The notes under the pieces were generated by a model. It had not been told where the DNA came from and did no database searches. It saw nothing but the letters and a program-made list of their open reading frames with translations. 64,000 bases of DNA from Flavobacterium commune (GTDB taxonomy: Bacteria > Bacteroidota > Bacteroidia > Flavobacteriales > Flavobacteriaceae): NCBI RefSeq assembly GCF_001857965.1, contig NZ_CP017774.1:1054001-1118000 (forward strand), given 5' to 3'. Both the position numbers and the translations under genes were made by a program. Below, piece after piece: positions 38,701 through 46,423 of this stretch (the first letter of the stretch is position 1; each line of letters opens with the position of its first letter).

Positions 38701-39363
38701 AACAAATACCTAAGCCCAAGGTCGCAATCACCAAGCCTTCAGCTTCCAACACAGGGAATTGGGAACTGGTGTTATCCTTTGATAAAACCTGAAATAAATG
38801 ATTCAGGATTAAGAGCCAAAGCCGGAACAAATAACCAAATTATCAGTCCGGAAGGGATACCGTTTGCCACTTCTTCCACTGCCGATAAAAATATTGCCTT
38901 TGTTTCACAATGGGATAATTTCCCTGAATCACTAGCGATTCCCCTTTCAGGAAAAGCATCTCATGCTTACCTGATGATGGCCGGAACGACTAATCCGATG
39001 CAAAGCCGTTTTACCAATGGCGAAATAATTGTAACTTACAGCGATGGAAGCAGCGAAAAACTGGAATTGAAAAATCCTGAAAACTGGTGGCCTATAGAAC
39101 AGGATTATTATACCGATGGATATGCTTTTACCACCGATGCGCAAAAACCGCCAAGGGTATACTTAAAAACAGGAACGATTACTAGAGATTTTAAAGATTT
39201 TAAATCGATAAAAGGCTTTAGTGATTTTGGTATCGAAGGCGGAGCCGGAACAATTATTGATATACCGTTGGACAAAAACAAAAATCTAAAAAACATAGCA
39301 ATTAAAGCCGTTGCCAATGATGTGATTATTGGTATTATGAGTTTAACATTAAACAAGAAATAA
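35737..39363 (+). CDS. DUF4450 family protein with six-hairpin glycosidase-like core
   Basis: A 1208-residue exported protein. The start at 35737 (MKSKIAISLLLLSFSLP) gives a clean signal peptide ending TAQ. Residues about 30-300 carry the DUF4450 signature (NGTRKFNRALYGTNTAFRVEAG, GDLPEFAMYMPGMGGN). Residues about 310-690 look like an (alpha/alpha)6 barrel (LHGAVAWRMYLNAWRG, PLGWHDRAKTHF, DVDGDGLYDAYAAIWASDGLGYSG, WQPYTWSVNN), as in rhamnosidase-type GH78 and GH65 relatives. The last 450 residues are beta-rich, without a family I recognise. Catalytic activity is inferred only from the fold and the locus. It follows GH28 by 10 bp. Confidence 0.72.
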   Translation: MKSKIAISLLLLSFSLPNLTAQSQNLWHGEKRKIHYTPEGRSFVLKNGTRKFNRALYGTNTAFRVEAGDLPEFAMYMPGMGGNFKLGLINGKNSKWLTEADKINTKYTPGTVEYEIKDALLANATLTIQIVALADSDGFILKIIGNNVPKNTSLIWAYGGASGKKFSRNGDIGGDPESVFYLQPEYCINNKYQINKNNFSVSYGSASSKKATENTQVISAVFPDSNTHLSSANFLKTPLENYTSKADSVPMIIGQLNQFAKDGNYWLFENTAKIENTTQYAIAEKFKKALAQSELLANRIKVNTPDPYINTFGGALAMAADAIWENPAYLHGAVAWRMYLNAWRGAYVADPLGWHDRAKTHFESYGNSQVIEPESGPVVPDTTRNYARQLEKMGTSMFSSGYISRNPNNNKVAHHYDMNLVFIDQLIRHFKWTGDVDFLKKMWPVIKRHLAWEKRNYDVDGDGLYDAYAAIWASDGLGYSGGGVTYTSAYNYYANKMAAELAQIVGEDGSSYAKEAAHIHQAIQQKLWKNNKGTFAEYKDLLGNQLTHDTPGIWTVYHALDSEIANPFQAYQALKYIDNEIPRIPVAAEGLERDNLELISTTNWQPYTWSVNNVALAEVLHTALAYWQGGQSEKAYQLWESGLIESMYLGASPGGFEQLLFQDAIRGELYRDFADPVGMAGRTLVEGLFGIQPDALKNTLTIQPGLPKSWDHASLEIPDVAFAFERTKNTDIYQITPHFSTKMNLKLVVNATHESISKLTVNGKEVQWKMIEGTIGSPKISIENPYADAYKIEIVWSNETLEQPTVVSSICEGEKIRIATNKATILEIKDTQNALAKTVLSNNEINAVANGIGNKSFFVKLKQKEMIWWQAIDLKITPKFEIVSNSLKGENAIVTIKNNLSKTVNGFLISNQKTEKTKFSLQANSENSIEIPLNQFVSGTNQIEMNFEAGTQTKLIFTNWDINSNPKTKWETVKLDELFNDKITNIFENKYLSPRSQSPSLQLPTQGIGNWCYPLIKPEINDSGLRAKAGTNNQIISPEGIPFATSSTADKNIAFVSQWDNFPESLAIPLSGKASHAYLMMAGTTNPMQSRFTNGEIIVTYSDGSSEKLELKNPENWWPIEQDYYTDGYAFTTDAQKPPRVYLKTGTITRDFKDFKSIKGFSDFGIEGGAGTIIDIPLDKNKNLKNIAIKAVANDVIIGIMSLTLNKK

Positions 39364-39364
39364 G

Positions 39365-40438
39365 ATGAATAGAAAAGAATTTATAGGTACCACATTTCTG
39401 GCTTCGTTAGCTACGATGCTTCCTATGCGTGCCCATGAATTTTTAACTGCAAATACCCAGCCTGAACTTTCCGACTTTGAAAAAAGCCTAAGTCCGGTAG
39501 GTCGTGCTTTAGAATTTGAAGATTTTTATGTTTGGTGCAACAGTCCTATTGAAGGACCGGATGGAAAAATCCATGTGTTTTTTTCCCGTTGGCCAAAAGC
39601 CAAAGGTATGGGCGGATGGATTTCCAGTTCTGAAATTGCCCATGCTGTTGCCGACAAACCCGAAGGTCCTTACGAATATGTGAGTACTGTGCTTTCGCCA
39701 AGAGGTACCGGTTATTGGGATGCGACCACCTGCCACAACCCGAGTATCCATTTTGTTGATGGAAAATATGCCTTATTCTTTTTAGGAAATTCTAACGGAA
39801 AAATGGATACCAAACGCATTGGTCTGGCTACAGCCGATTCACTTTACGGACCCTGGACAAGACCCGATGAGCCATTATTGCTTCCGGGAAAAGAAGGAGA
39901 ATGGGACGATTTATTGACCACTAACCCATCCTTTATAAAACATCCCAATGGTGAATATTGGTTGTACTACAAATCACTGGATACCGAAGGATACGTTCAT
40001 CCAAAATTTGAAATTAAAGGCAACAGAAAATATGGTTTGGCTATAGCCAAATCATTGGAAGAACCTTACACCAAATACGAAGGAAATCCGGTTGTTGATT
40101 TTCACAATATGGGAAACAACCAACAATGTGAAGATGCTTATGTTTGGTACGAAGACAAGAAATTCAAAATGCTCGCCAGAGACATGGGCGTTTACGGAAT
40201 TGACAAAGGATTATACATGGAATCCAAAGATGGCAAGCATTGGTCAAAACCATTAATTGGCTATCAGGAATTAAGTAAATATATTACACAACCACCGGCT
40301 CCAAAACATTTAAACCGTTACGGTCGGGTTGAAAGACCACAACTATTATTTCAAAATGGCAAACCCACTTATTTATTTACTGCCTCACAAGGTGGGAAAT
40401 ATGAAACTGCTTCGGCTTTTATTTTTAAAATCAACTAA
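39365..40438 (+). CDS. GH43-like five-bladed beta-propeller glycosidase
   Basis: A 357-residue exported protein whose N-terminus (MNRKEFIGTTFLASLATML) resembles a Tat-like or plain signal. The rest has repeated propeller-blade sequences typical of clan GH-F/GH43-like enzymes (GKIHVFFSRWPK, ATTCHNPSIHFVDGKYALFFLGNS, PSFIKHPNGEYWLYYKS, NNQQCEDAYVWYEDKKFKML, RVERPQLLFQNGKPTYLF). The expected catalytic Asp/Glu set cannot be fixed without a structure. Possible substrates are arabinose or galactose side groups of pectin. It starts 1 bp after the DUF4450 gene stop, so the two are likely translationally coupled. Confidence 0.75.
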   Translation: MNRKEFIGTTFLASLATMLPMRAHEFLTANTQPELSDFEKSLSPVGRALEFEDFYVWCNSPIEGPDGKIHVFFSRWPKAKGMGGWISSSEIAHAVADKPEGPYEYVSTVLSPRGTGYWDATTCHNPSIHFVDGKYALFFLGNSNGKMDTKRIGLATADSLYGPWTRPDEPLLLPGKEGEWDDLLTTNPSFIKHPNGEYWLYYKSLDTEGYVHPKFEIKGNRKYGLAIAKSLEEPYTKYEGNPVVDFHNMGNNQQCEDAYVWYEDKKFKMLARDMGVYGIDKGLYMESKDGKHWSKPLIGYQELSKYITQPPAPKHLNRYGRVERPQLLFQNGKPTYLFTASQGGKYETASAFIFKIN

Positions 40439-40448
40439 ATTATAATTT

Positions 40449-42581
40449 ATGAAAAAGGTATTCATCGCACTATCTTTATGTTTGCTACTAACCACAGCAA
40501 AATCACAGGAAAAAATAGACCGAAAAGCATTGGTAACAAGACACAATGTTAACATTACTAAAATAGACACCCTGGGTTCTTTATCAGTAGGTAACGGAAC
40601 CTTTGCGTATACCGTAGACGCTACGGGTTTACAAACTTTCCCCGATTATTATCAGGCGGGAGTACCACTGGGAACCCAATCCGAATGGGGCTGGGATGCT
40701 GTTCCGAATACCGAAAATTATAAATTTGAAGAAACACTTAGAATTTTAGAACAACACGGCAGACCCGTTTCCTATTCGATGCAACAAAAAACACCGGAGC
40801 ATGCTGCAAAAGCCGTGGAATATTTCCGTGCCAATGCACACCGACTGCAATTAGGGAATTTAGGTTTTGAATTGTATAAAAAAAACGGTGCTTTAGCACA
40901 GCCTTCAGACATTAAAAACATCAAACAAGTTTTGAATGTTTGGACTGGAGAAATTGAAAGTTCGTTTACTTTTGATGGTACTGCTGTAAAAGTCTGGACG
41001 GCTTCGCATCAGGAAAAAGACGCTATTGGTGTTAAAGTAGTTTCGGATTTGATTAAAAAAGGCCAATTAAAAATCCGCCTGCGTATTCCTTTCCCTACGA
41101 TGAAATGGGGCGACAACGGAAATTTATGGAAAGCCGATTTTGCTTATACCAGTACGCTTTCAAACAACGGAAAAAACGAAGCCATTATCAAACATAAAAT
41201 GGATTCGATTACCTACAACATTGGTCTGAAATGGAAAGGAAATGCAGCCATTACCCAAAAAGAACCTCATTATTATCTCCTGACTCCATCAAAGAATAGT
41301 GAATTTGCTTTCAGCTGTCAATTTGCACCGGCATATAAAGGAAAATTAAACATTCCTGATGTAGCTGCAATACAAACCAGCAGTATTTCCGGCTGGGAAA
41401 AATTCTGGAAAAGCGGGGCTGCCGTTGATTTTTCACAATGTACTGATGAACGCGCTTTTGAATTGGAACGAAGAATTATTCTCTCTCAATACTTGACTAA
41501 ATTACAATGTGCAGGTAACGAACCGCCGCAAGAAACAGGATTAACGTACAATAGTTGGTATGGAAAACCGCATTTAGAAATGCACTGGTGGCATGGGGTT
41601 CATTATCCGCTATGGGGAAGAGCTAATTTACTGGAAAAAAGCCTGCCTTGGTACAACAAAGTCTATGATAACGCTAAAAAAATTGCCGAAAGACAAGGTT
41701 TTGACGGAGTAAGATGGCAAAAGATGACCGATCCTGACGGTAACGAAGCGCCTTCTTCTATTGGAGCCGCTTTAATTTGGCAACAACCTCATTTTATTAC
41801 CTATGCCGAATTAATGTACCGCGATCATAAAGACAAAGCCACTTTAGATTTATACAAAAAACGTGTTTTTGCCACTGCCGATTTTATGGCTTCATTTGCT
41901 TATTTCGATAAAGAGAAAAACAGATACATACTGGGACCGGGGATAATTCCGGCACAGGAGCGCTTTAAAGCCGAAGAAACTTTTAATCCTACTTACGAGT
42001 TGGCTTATTGGAATTGGGCTTTAAATACGGCCTTAGAATGGAAAAAACGAGTTGGAGAACCGGAAGTAACCAAATGGAAGGATGTTGTTGCTCAATTATC
42101 CAAGCTGCCTGTTCAGGAAAATGTGTATTTAGCTACTGAAAGTGCTACCGATTCTTATACCAATCCGGAATACAAAACCGACCATCCTTCGGTATTTGGA
42201 ACATACGGAATGTTACCGGAAACGACTTTATTGGACAAAAACATCATGAAGAATACCTTCGATTTGATTTGGAAAACCTGGTCATGGAAAGAAACCTGGG
42301 GTTGGGATTTCCCGATGACGGCTATGACTGCGGCTCGTTTAGGAATGCCTGAAAAAGCGGTTGATGCTTTGTTTATGAATGTTCAAACCAATACGTATTT
42401 GGTCAACGGACACAATTACCAAGAAGGTCGTTTGCCTATTTACTTACCGGGAAATGGGGGAATCCTTACGGCAGTAGCCATGATGTGTGCCGGATGGGAT
42501 GGCACTACCGAAAAAAATCCGGGTTTCCCTAAAGATGGTAAGTGGGATGTACGTTGGGAAGGTCTTGAAAAAATGTTTTAA
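40449..42581 (+). CDS. Secreted six-hairpin glycosidase-like protein (GH65-like)
   Basis: A 710-residue exported protein with a signal peptide ending TTAKSQ. Residues about 35-330 form a beta-sandwich (LSVGNGTFAYTVDATGLQTFPDYY, PLGTQSEWGWDAVP), as at the N-terminus of GH65, GH95 and GH78-type enzymes. The rest is an (alpha/alpha)6 barrel (YNSWYGKPHLEMHWWHGVHYPLWGR, ERQGFDGVRWQKMTDPDGNEAPSS, ETWGWDFPMTAMTAARLG, GRLPIYLPGNGG). The H-x-E-M-H-W-W-H segment and following acidic residues are candidates for the active site. Bacteroidota pectin loci often carry this group. I know of no firm activity. Last gene of the 34.3-42.6 kb unit. Confidence 0.7.
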   Translation: MKKVFIALSLCLLLTTAKSQEKIDRKALVTRHNVNITKIDTLGSLSVGNGTFAYTVDATGLQTFPDYYQAGVPLGTQSEWGWDAVPNTENYKFEETLRILEQHGRPVSYSMQQKTPEHAAKAVEYFRANAHRLQLGNLGFELYKKNGALAQPSDIKNIKQVLNVWTGEIESSFTFDGTAVKVWTASHQEKDAIGVKVVSDLIKKGQLKIRLRIPFPTMKWGDNGNLWKADFAYTSTLSNNGKNEAIIKHKMDSITYNIGLKWKGNAAITQKEPHYYLLTPSKNSEFAFSCQFAPAYKGKLNIPDVAAIQTSSISGWEKFWKSGAAVDFSQCTDERAFELERRIILSQYLTKLQCAGNEPPQETGLTYNSWYGKPHLEMHWWHGVHYPLWGRANLLEKSLPWYNKVYDNAKKIAERQGFDGVRWQKMTDPDGNEAPSSIGAALIWQQPHFITYAELMYRDHKDKATLDLYKKRVFATADFMASFAYFDKEKNRYILGPGIIPAQERFKAEETFNPTYELAYWNWALNTALEWKKRVGEPEVTKWKDVVAQLSKLPVQENVYLATESATDSYTNPEYKTDHPSVFGTYGMLPETTLLDKNIMKNTFDLIWKTWSWKETWGWDFPMTAMTAARLGMPEKAVDALFMNVQTNTYLVNGHNYQEGRLPIYLPGNGGILTAVAMMCAGWDGTTEKNPGFPKDGKWDVRWEGLEKMF

Positions 42582-42587
42582 TATGCT

Positions 42588-42624
42588 AAATCCTGAGAAT
42601 TAAAAATTCTCAGGATTTTTTTTT
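42588..42624 (+). terminator. Rho-independent terminator after the GH65-like gene
   Basis: Perfect 14-bp arms (AAATCCTGAGAATT, 42588-42601, and its complement 42605-42618) around AAA, followed by a T-run. Starts 6 bp after the stop. Confidence 0.9.
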
Positions 42625-42639
42625 CACATCTGTTTTATT

Positions 42640-42860
42640 ACAATTATTGTGAGGTTTAAACGTCCTTAGCATCCGCAGTCGAGCGTCAAATGTTTGAAGA
42701 ATGCGTAAAAAGAAAAGCTGTTTGATCCGCCGCGGCGGAGAGTTCTTTTCTTTTAGCATTCGAAAACTAATTTGACCGACGAGGGTGCAAAGACTTGATT
42801 TTTTTGTTTCTTTTTTGATCAAGCAAAAAAGAAAATTATAACTATTAAAACCAAAACTTA
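42640..42860. repeat. GC-rich non-coding island with CCGCCGCGGCGG palindrome
   Basis: The 426-bp gap between the GH65-like gene and PL11 contains a patch unlike its AT-rich surroundings (agcatccgcagtcgagcg, then the perfect palindrome CCGCCGCGGCGG at 42727-42738, then accgacgagggtgc). It is followed by gatttttttgtttcttttttgatcaagc with a complementary cttgatt...aatcaag pair. Both strands have only poor ORFs here, with no family resemblance. It looks like an intergenic repeat element of flavobacterial genomes. The rest up to 43007 holds nothing I can name. Confidence 0.45.
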
Positions 42861-43007
42861 TCAGTCTAAACAGAATATCATTGATAAAGCATTTAAAAAA
42901 ATTTAACAAAAAAGTTGTTATCCCATTAAACATATTTCTTTTTCTGTAGTCCTATGGTATAGAAATTGATAAATACAGCTTTTTCTATAACCAAACCAAC
43001 AAAAAAA

Positions 43008-44867
43008 ATGAAAAACACCTGGAATAAAAACCTAATAATAGCACTGGTCTTTCAACTATCCAGTTCATTATTATTCAGCCAAAAACAAATGGAATCCCTC
43101 GACAGAGGATTGATTGCAGTAAAAGAAAACGGTCATTTTTATGTAGGCTGGAGAGTTTTAGGTACTGACGCCGATAATTTGGCTTTCAATTTGTATCGAA
43201 AAAGCGGAACAAACGCAGCAGTTCGTGTAAACGACCAACCTATTTCTGGCGCAACCAATCTGATTGATGACAAAGCCAATCCTGCCGAAGAGAATAGCTG
43301 GTTTGTAAAAACCGTTAGCAACGGAGTCGAAAAAGAAGCCAAAGGAAGTTTCAGCATTCCAGCCAATAGTCCCGATAAAAACTATTTATCCATTCCGTTA
43401 AAAGGGATATCCGGTTATACTCCTAATGATTGTTCCACGGGAGATTTAGACGGAGACGGACGTTATGATTTAATTGTTCACATGACTGGAAAAGGAGCCG
43501 ACAATTCTTTTACCGGATTGACCGACCCTCCAATTTTTCAGGCCTATACTCTGGAAGGTAAATTTTTATGGGAAATTAATTTAGGCAAAAACATTCGCGA
43601 AGGCGCACATTATACTCAATTCATGGTTTATGATTTAGACGGAGATGGCATAGCCGAATTTGTTTGTAAAACTGCCGACGGCACAACCGATAGTGCCAAT
43701 AATGTGGTAGGAGACGCCTCAAAAGACTGGAGAGATACCGATCAAAAGTCGGCTACTTTTGGTAAAATACTACAAGGACCTGAATACCTGACTGTTTTTG
43801 ATGGTAAAACGGGAAAAATAATCAATACAGTTCCTTACATTCCTGAAAGAGGGGATATTGGAAAATGGGGAGGAAAAGGCGGAAACGGGAAAAATGACCG
43901 AACCGGAAACAGAGTCGATCGTTTTACGGCTTGTGTTGCCTACCTTGATGGTGTACATCCATCTGTGGTGATGTGCCGAGGTTATTATGGCCGAATTGTT
44001 ATGGCAGCCTGGGATTTTAAGGACAAAAAACTAAGCTCAAAATGGGTTTTTGACAGCAAAGACGGGAATAATCCGTTCTCCGGAATGGGGAATCACGGAC
44101 TCTCGGTTGCCGATGTGGATAATGACGGAAAAGACGAAATTGTCTATGGTTCAATGGTTGTTGACAACGATGGAAAAGGTTTATACACTACCGGTTTTAG
44201 ACATGGTGATGCATTACATGTAAGCGATTTAGATCCTGAAATCCCTGGTCAGGAAGTTTTTGGTGTTCACGAAATTGAAGAAGGTACAAAAGGTCCGGGA
44301 GTAGTTTTATTTTCGGCTGCTAATGGAAAAGTACTGTTTACTGCCGCTCCTAATGAAGACGTAGGAAGAGGTGTTGCTGACAACATTGACCCTAGCAGAA
44401 TTGGAGCCCAAATGTGGTGGTCAGGTTCTAAAGGTTTATACGACATCAAAGGAAATGCAATTGGAGAAGCACCACGAGCAGCTAATTTTGTAATTTATTG
44501 GGATGGTGATGCTTCAAGAGAAATTCTGAATTCCAATTATATTGACAAATATGGAAAAGGTAGAATTTTCACTGCCGAAGGTGCCCGTTCTAACAATGGA
44601 ACTAAATCTACTCCTGCCCTTTCAGCTGATATTTTAGGCGATTGGAGAGAAGAGTTGATTTTAAGAAGTGAGGACAACAGCGAATTACGAATTTATTCCA
44701 CTACAATTCCAACGACTATCAGACAATACACCTTAATGCACGATTCCCAATATCGTTTAGCCATTGCCTGGCAAAATGTAGGCTACAACCAGCCGCCACA
44801 TACCAGTTTTTATATGGGAACCGGCATGAAAACCGCTCCAAAACCAAATATTAAATTGGTTCCTTAA
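43008..44867 (+). CDS. PL11 rhamnogalacturonan endolyase
   Basis: A 619-residue exported lyase that cuts the rhamnose-galacturonate backbone of rhamnogalacturonan I by beta-elimination. The start at 43008 (MKNTWNKNLIIALVFQLSS) places a signal peptide at residues 1-25. An N-terminal fibronectin-like part (MESLDRGLIAVKENGHFYVGWRVLGTD) leads into an eight-bladed propeller rich in calcium-binding loops (DLDGDGRYDLIV, DLDGDGIAEFVCKTADGT, DVDNDGKDEIVYG) with TGNRVDRFTACVAYLDG, GFRHGDALHVSDLDP, GAQMWWSGSKGLYD and a HDSQYRLAIAWQNVGYNQPPH end. It is a stand-alone gene between two terminators and provides the unsaturated ends used by GH105. Confidence 0.95.
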   Translation: MKNTWNKNLIIALVFQLSSSLLFSQKQMESLDRGLIAVKENGHFYVGWRVLGTDADNLAFNLYRKSGTNAAVRVNDQPISGATNLIDDKANPAEENSWFVKTVSNGVEKEAKGSFSIPANSPDKNYLSIPLKGISGYTPNDCSTGDLDGDGRYDLIVHMTGKGADNSFTGLTDPPIFQAYTLEGKFLWEINLGKNIREGAHYTQFMVYDLDGDGIAEFVCKTADGTTDSANNVVGDASKDWRDTDQKSATFGKILQGPEYLTVFDGKTGKIINTVPYIPERGDIGKWGGKGGNGKNDRTGNRVDRFTACVAYLDGVHPSVVMCRGYYGRIVMAAWDFKDKKLSSKWVFDSKDGNNPFSGMGNHGLSVADVDNDGKDEIVYGSMVVDNDGKGLYTTGFRHGDALHVSDLDPEIPGQEVFGVHEIEEGTKGPGVVLFSAANGKVLFTAAPNEDVGRGVADNIDPSRIGAQMWWSGSKGLYDIKGNAIGEAPRAANFVIYWDGDASREILNSNYIDKYGKGRIFTAEGARSNNGTKSTPALSADILGDWREELILRSEDNSELRIYSTTIPTTIRQYTLMHDSQYRLAIAWQNVGYNQPPHTSFYMGTGMKTAPKPNIKLVP

Positions 44868-44891
44868 AAGTTTATCTTAGATATATTTTTT

Positions 44892-44917
44892 AAAAGCACA
44901 GCTTAGGCTGTGCTTTT
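44892..44917. terminator. Hairpin terminator after PL11
   Basis: AAAAGCACAGC (44892-44902) and GCTGTGCTTTT (44907-44917) pair perfectly around TTAG. A/T runs on both sides allow function in either direction. Confidence 0.75.
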
Positions 44918-44982
44918 AATGTTTGTAAGAAAAATATTTTTATTTACTTATTGAATTTTTTTACCAATCTTTGCAGGCACAC

Positions 44983-45000
44983 TCTCGTTATATAACGAGA
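44983..45000. repeat. 18-bp perfect palindrome TCTCGTTATATAACGAGA
   Basis: A perfect palindrome 78 bp upstream of the orphan gene. As RNA it folds into CTCGTT-ATAT-AACGAG, the same stem as the hairpin at 46326-46342 on the other side of that gene. Confidence 0.7.
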
Positions 45001-45077
45001 CAATGCTAATGATTATAGTAAATCTGTGCGATTAGGATTTATTCTTATTCAATATTTACAAATAAACTCTTTTAATT

Positions 45078-46085
45078 ATGGACATAATAAATTATATCAA
45101 GGCATTAATAAGTCCCCAAGGAATAATACTTCTAGCAACGATGATAGGTGCTATTTACGTATTTAAAACTAGTATTGACAATGATAATGCACAAGAAAAA
45201 ATCAAAGACGGTGTCATAAAAATTGATGAAATAGTAACTAATTCAGAGAAAAAATTAAATGATGCTGGTGAAGCTCTTTCAAAAAACAACACTTTAGTTG
45301 TCGATAACCTAAAGAAAACGATTAAAGCAAGTGAACAACTACAAGAAGCCAATGAACAGTTACAAAAAGCGAGTGAGCAATTGCAGAAAAATTACAAACA
45401 AATAGTCGAAACTCTCAACCAGACAATAGAAGGAAAAAATGCAACTATTAAAGCACAAGACGAAGTTATTGGACAAATAACTGGCGGGAATAGTTATCCT
45501 GAACTTTCACTTAAAAAAGGTGGTTTTTATTTAAACACACATGGCTCTTTCAGTATTCCTAATTTAAAAATAAGTATATGGGTAATTCCTAATTGTTTAA
45601 ACATACCTAAAAAAGTTACTATTGATTATCTTAGAGAAAACATAACAGATCAAAAATATATTATACCTATTGTAGCTATAAGATATTCAAAACTATGGGC
45701 TGGTTATAACATCCAATCAATAGAAGTAGAAAATTTCAAAAGCTATCTCCCTAATGAGGACGGAAATATGCACGCTTTTGAAATTTATTTTGAATCCGAT
45801 TACAAAAAATGGAAACAAAGAATAAGAATAATTTCTCATAATGGAAAATGGGAAATTGCAGATTTATTAGATGAAATACCAACTACCCAAAGAGATAATA
45901 TTTTTTTTAGTGAAAAAGAAATTTATCGGCATGTTTCAGAAAATTTTCCTTCAGCTCAATCTGGAGCATGGAAAATGATTCCTTTTTTTAATGCATTACC
46001 AAGTGATTCGGCGAAACTAGGCATCATACCTATTGAATACAATGACAAAAATGGAATTTCAGATTATTCATTTGATAATTTATAA
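45078..46085 (+). CDS. Orphan membrane-anchored coiled-coil protein, unknown function
   Basis: A 335-residue protein that I do not recognise. A single hydrophobic helix at about residues 13-29 (SPQGIILLATMIGAIYVF) is followed by a long heptad-rich coiled coil (about 35-140, with repeats EQLQEANEQLQ / KASEQLQKNY). A globular part of about 190 residues follows (GGFYLNTHGSFSIPNLKISIWVIP, KRIRIISHNGKWEIADLLDE-like region, GAWKMIPFFNALP). There is no lipobox and no enzyme motif. Topology is probably N-terminal anchor with the rest in the cytoplasm or periplasm. It does not fit the pectin pathway, and palindromes bracket it on both sides, which suggests an inserted cassette. Confidence 0.7.
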   Translation: MDIINYIKALISPQGIILLATMIGAIYVFKTSIDNDNAQEKIKDGVIKIDEIVTNSEKKLNDAGEALSKNNTLVVDNLKKTIKASEQLQEANEQLQKASEQLQKNYKQIVETLNQTIEGKNATIKAQDEVIGQITGGNSYPELSLKKGGFYLNTHGSFSIPNLKISIWVIPNCLNIPKKVTIDYLRENITDQKYIIPIVAIRYSKLWAGYNIQSIEVENFKSYLPNEDGNMHAFEIYFESDYKKWKQRIRIISHNGKWEIADLLDEIPTTQRDNIFFSEKEIYRHVSENFPSAQSGAWKMIPFFNALPSDSAKLGIIPIEYNDKNGISDYSFDNL

Positions 46086-46103
46086 TAAAAATCCTTACCA
46101 GCT

Positions 46104-46205
46104 CCGCAAAGTTTGCAACTTTGCGGTAGCGATTATCGGTTTACAACCGATATTATGTCTGTCAGAGACAGATTAATGCATCCTCAAAGTCACAGACTTT
46201 GAGGA
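46104..46205. repeat. Array of four triloop hairpins
   Basis: Four inverted repeats follow one another, all with 3-nt loops: 46104-46126 (arm CCGCAAAGTT, loop TGC), 46134-46152 (arm TATCGGTT, loop TAC), 46158-46172 (arm TCTGTC, loop AGA) and 46181-46205 (arm TCCTCAAAGTC, loop ACA). Arms differ but loop size and a -GTT-T(A/G)C-AAC- centre recur, as in REP-type elements. Two more lie at 46323-46345 and 46371-46383. Confidence 0.75.
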
Positions 46206-46219
46206 GCCAAGCTAAAAAT

Positions 46220-46320
46220 TCATCGAATCTTTTTCCAAAAATCATCCTTAGGAAAGATATTTTTCAAAGTATATTTTGCAGCTTCTTCTTTAGACAATTG
46301 GTGTGACCAGGCTACTCCAT
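46220..46320 (-). pseudogene. Remnant of a second pectinesterase gene (3' end only)
   Basis: On the minus strand this stretch encodes the last 33 or so residues of a CE8-like protein and its stop (46220-46222). The peptide VAWSHQLSKEEAAKYTLKNI and the ending KDDFWKKIR match the intact gene at 46549, with one D-to-E change. DNA identity over about 100 bp is high, with most differences at third codon positions, so the copy diverged as a functional gene before it was truncated. The homology stops just before the hairpin at 46323-46345. Confidence 0.85.
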
Positions 46321-46322
46321 CT

Positions 46323-46383
46323 GGTACTCGTTTACAACGAGTACCTACTTACGTTTAAGAACAAAATAAAGCGTTTGCAACGC
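46323..46383. repeat. Two further triloop hairpins
   Basis: 46323-46345: arms GGTACTCGTT / AACGAGTACC around TAC. 46371-46383: arms GCGTT / AACGC around TGC. The first abuts the broken end of the pectinesterase remnant and shares the CTCGTT/AACGAG stem with the palindrome at 44983-45000. Confidence 0.75.
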
Positions 46384-46423
46384 GGCTTTTAAAAATCCTT
46401 ATTCCGTCCAAACATAAGATTTT

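Noticed and set aside
42610..42933. Open frame of 107 codons on the minus strand between the GH65-like gene and PL11
   Set aside because: Its peptide is cysteine- and phenylalanine-rich without any family feature. It runs through a terminator hairpin and a GC-rich repeat and has no promoter or ribosome site.
46104..46383. Possible CRISPR array
   Set aside because: The hairpins have different stems and irregular spacing. There are no constant direct repeats with unique spacers and no cas genes.
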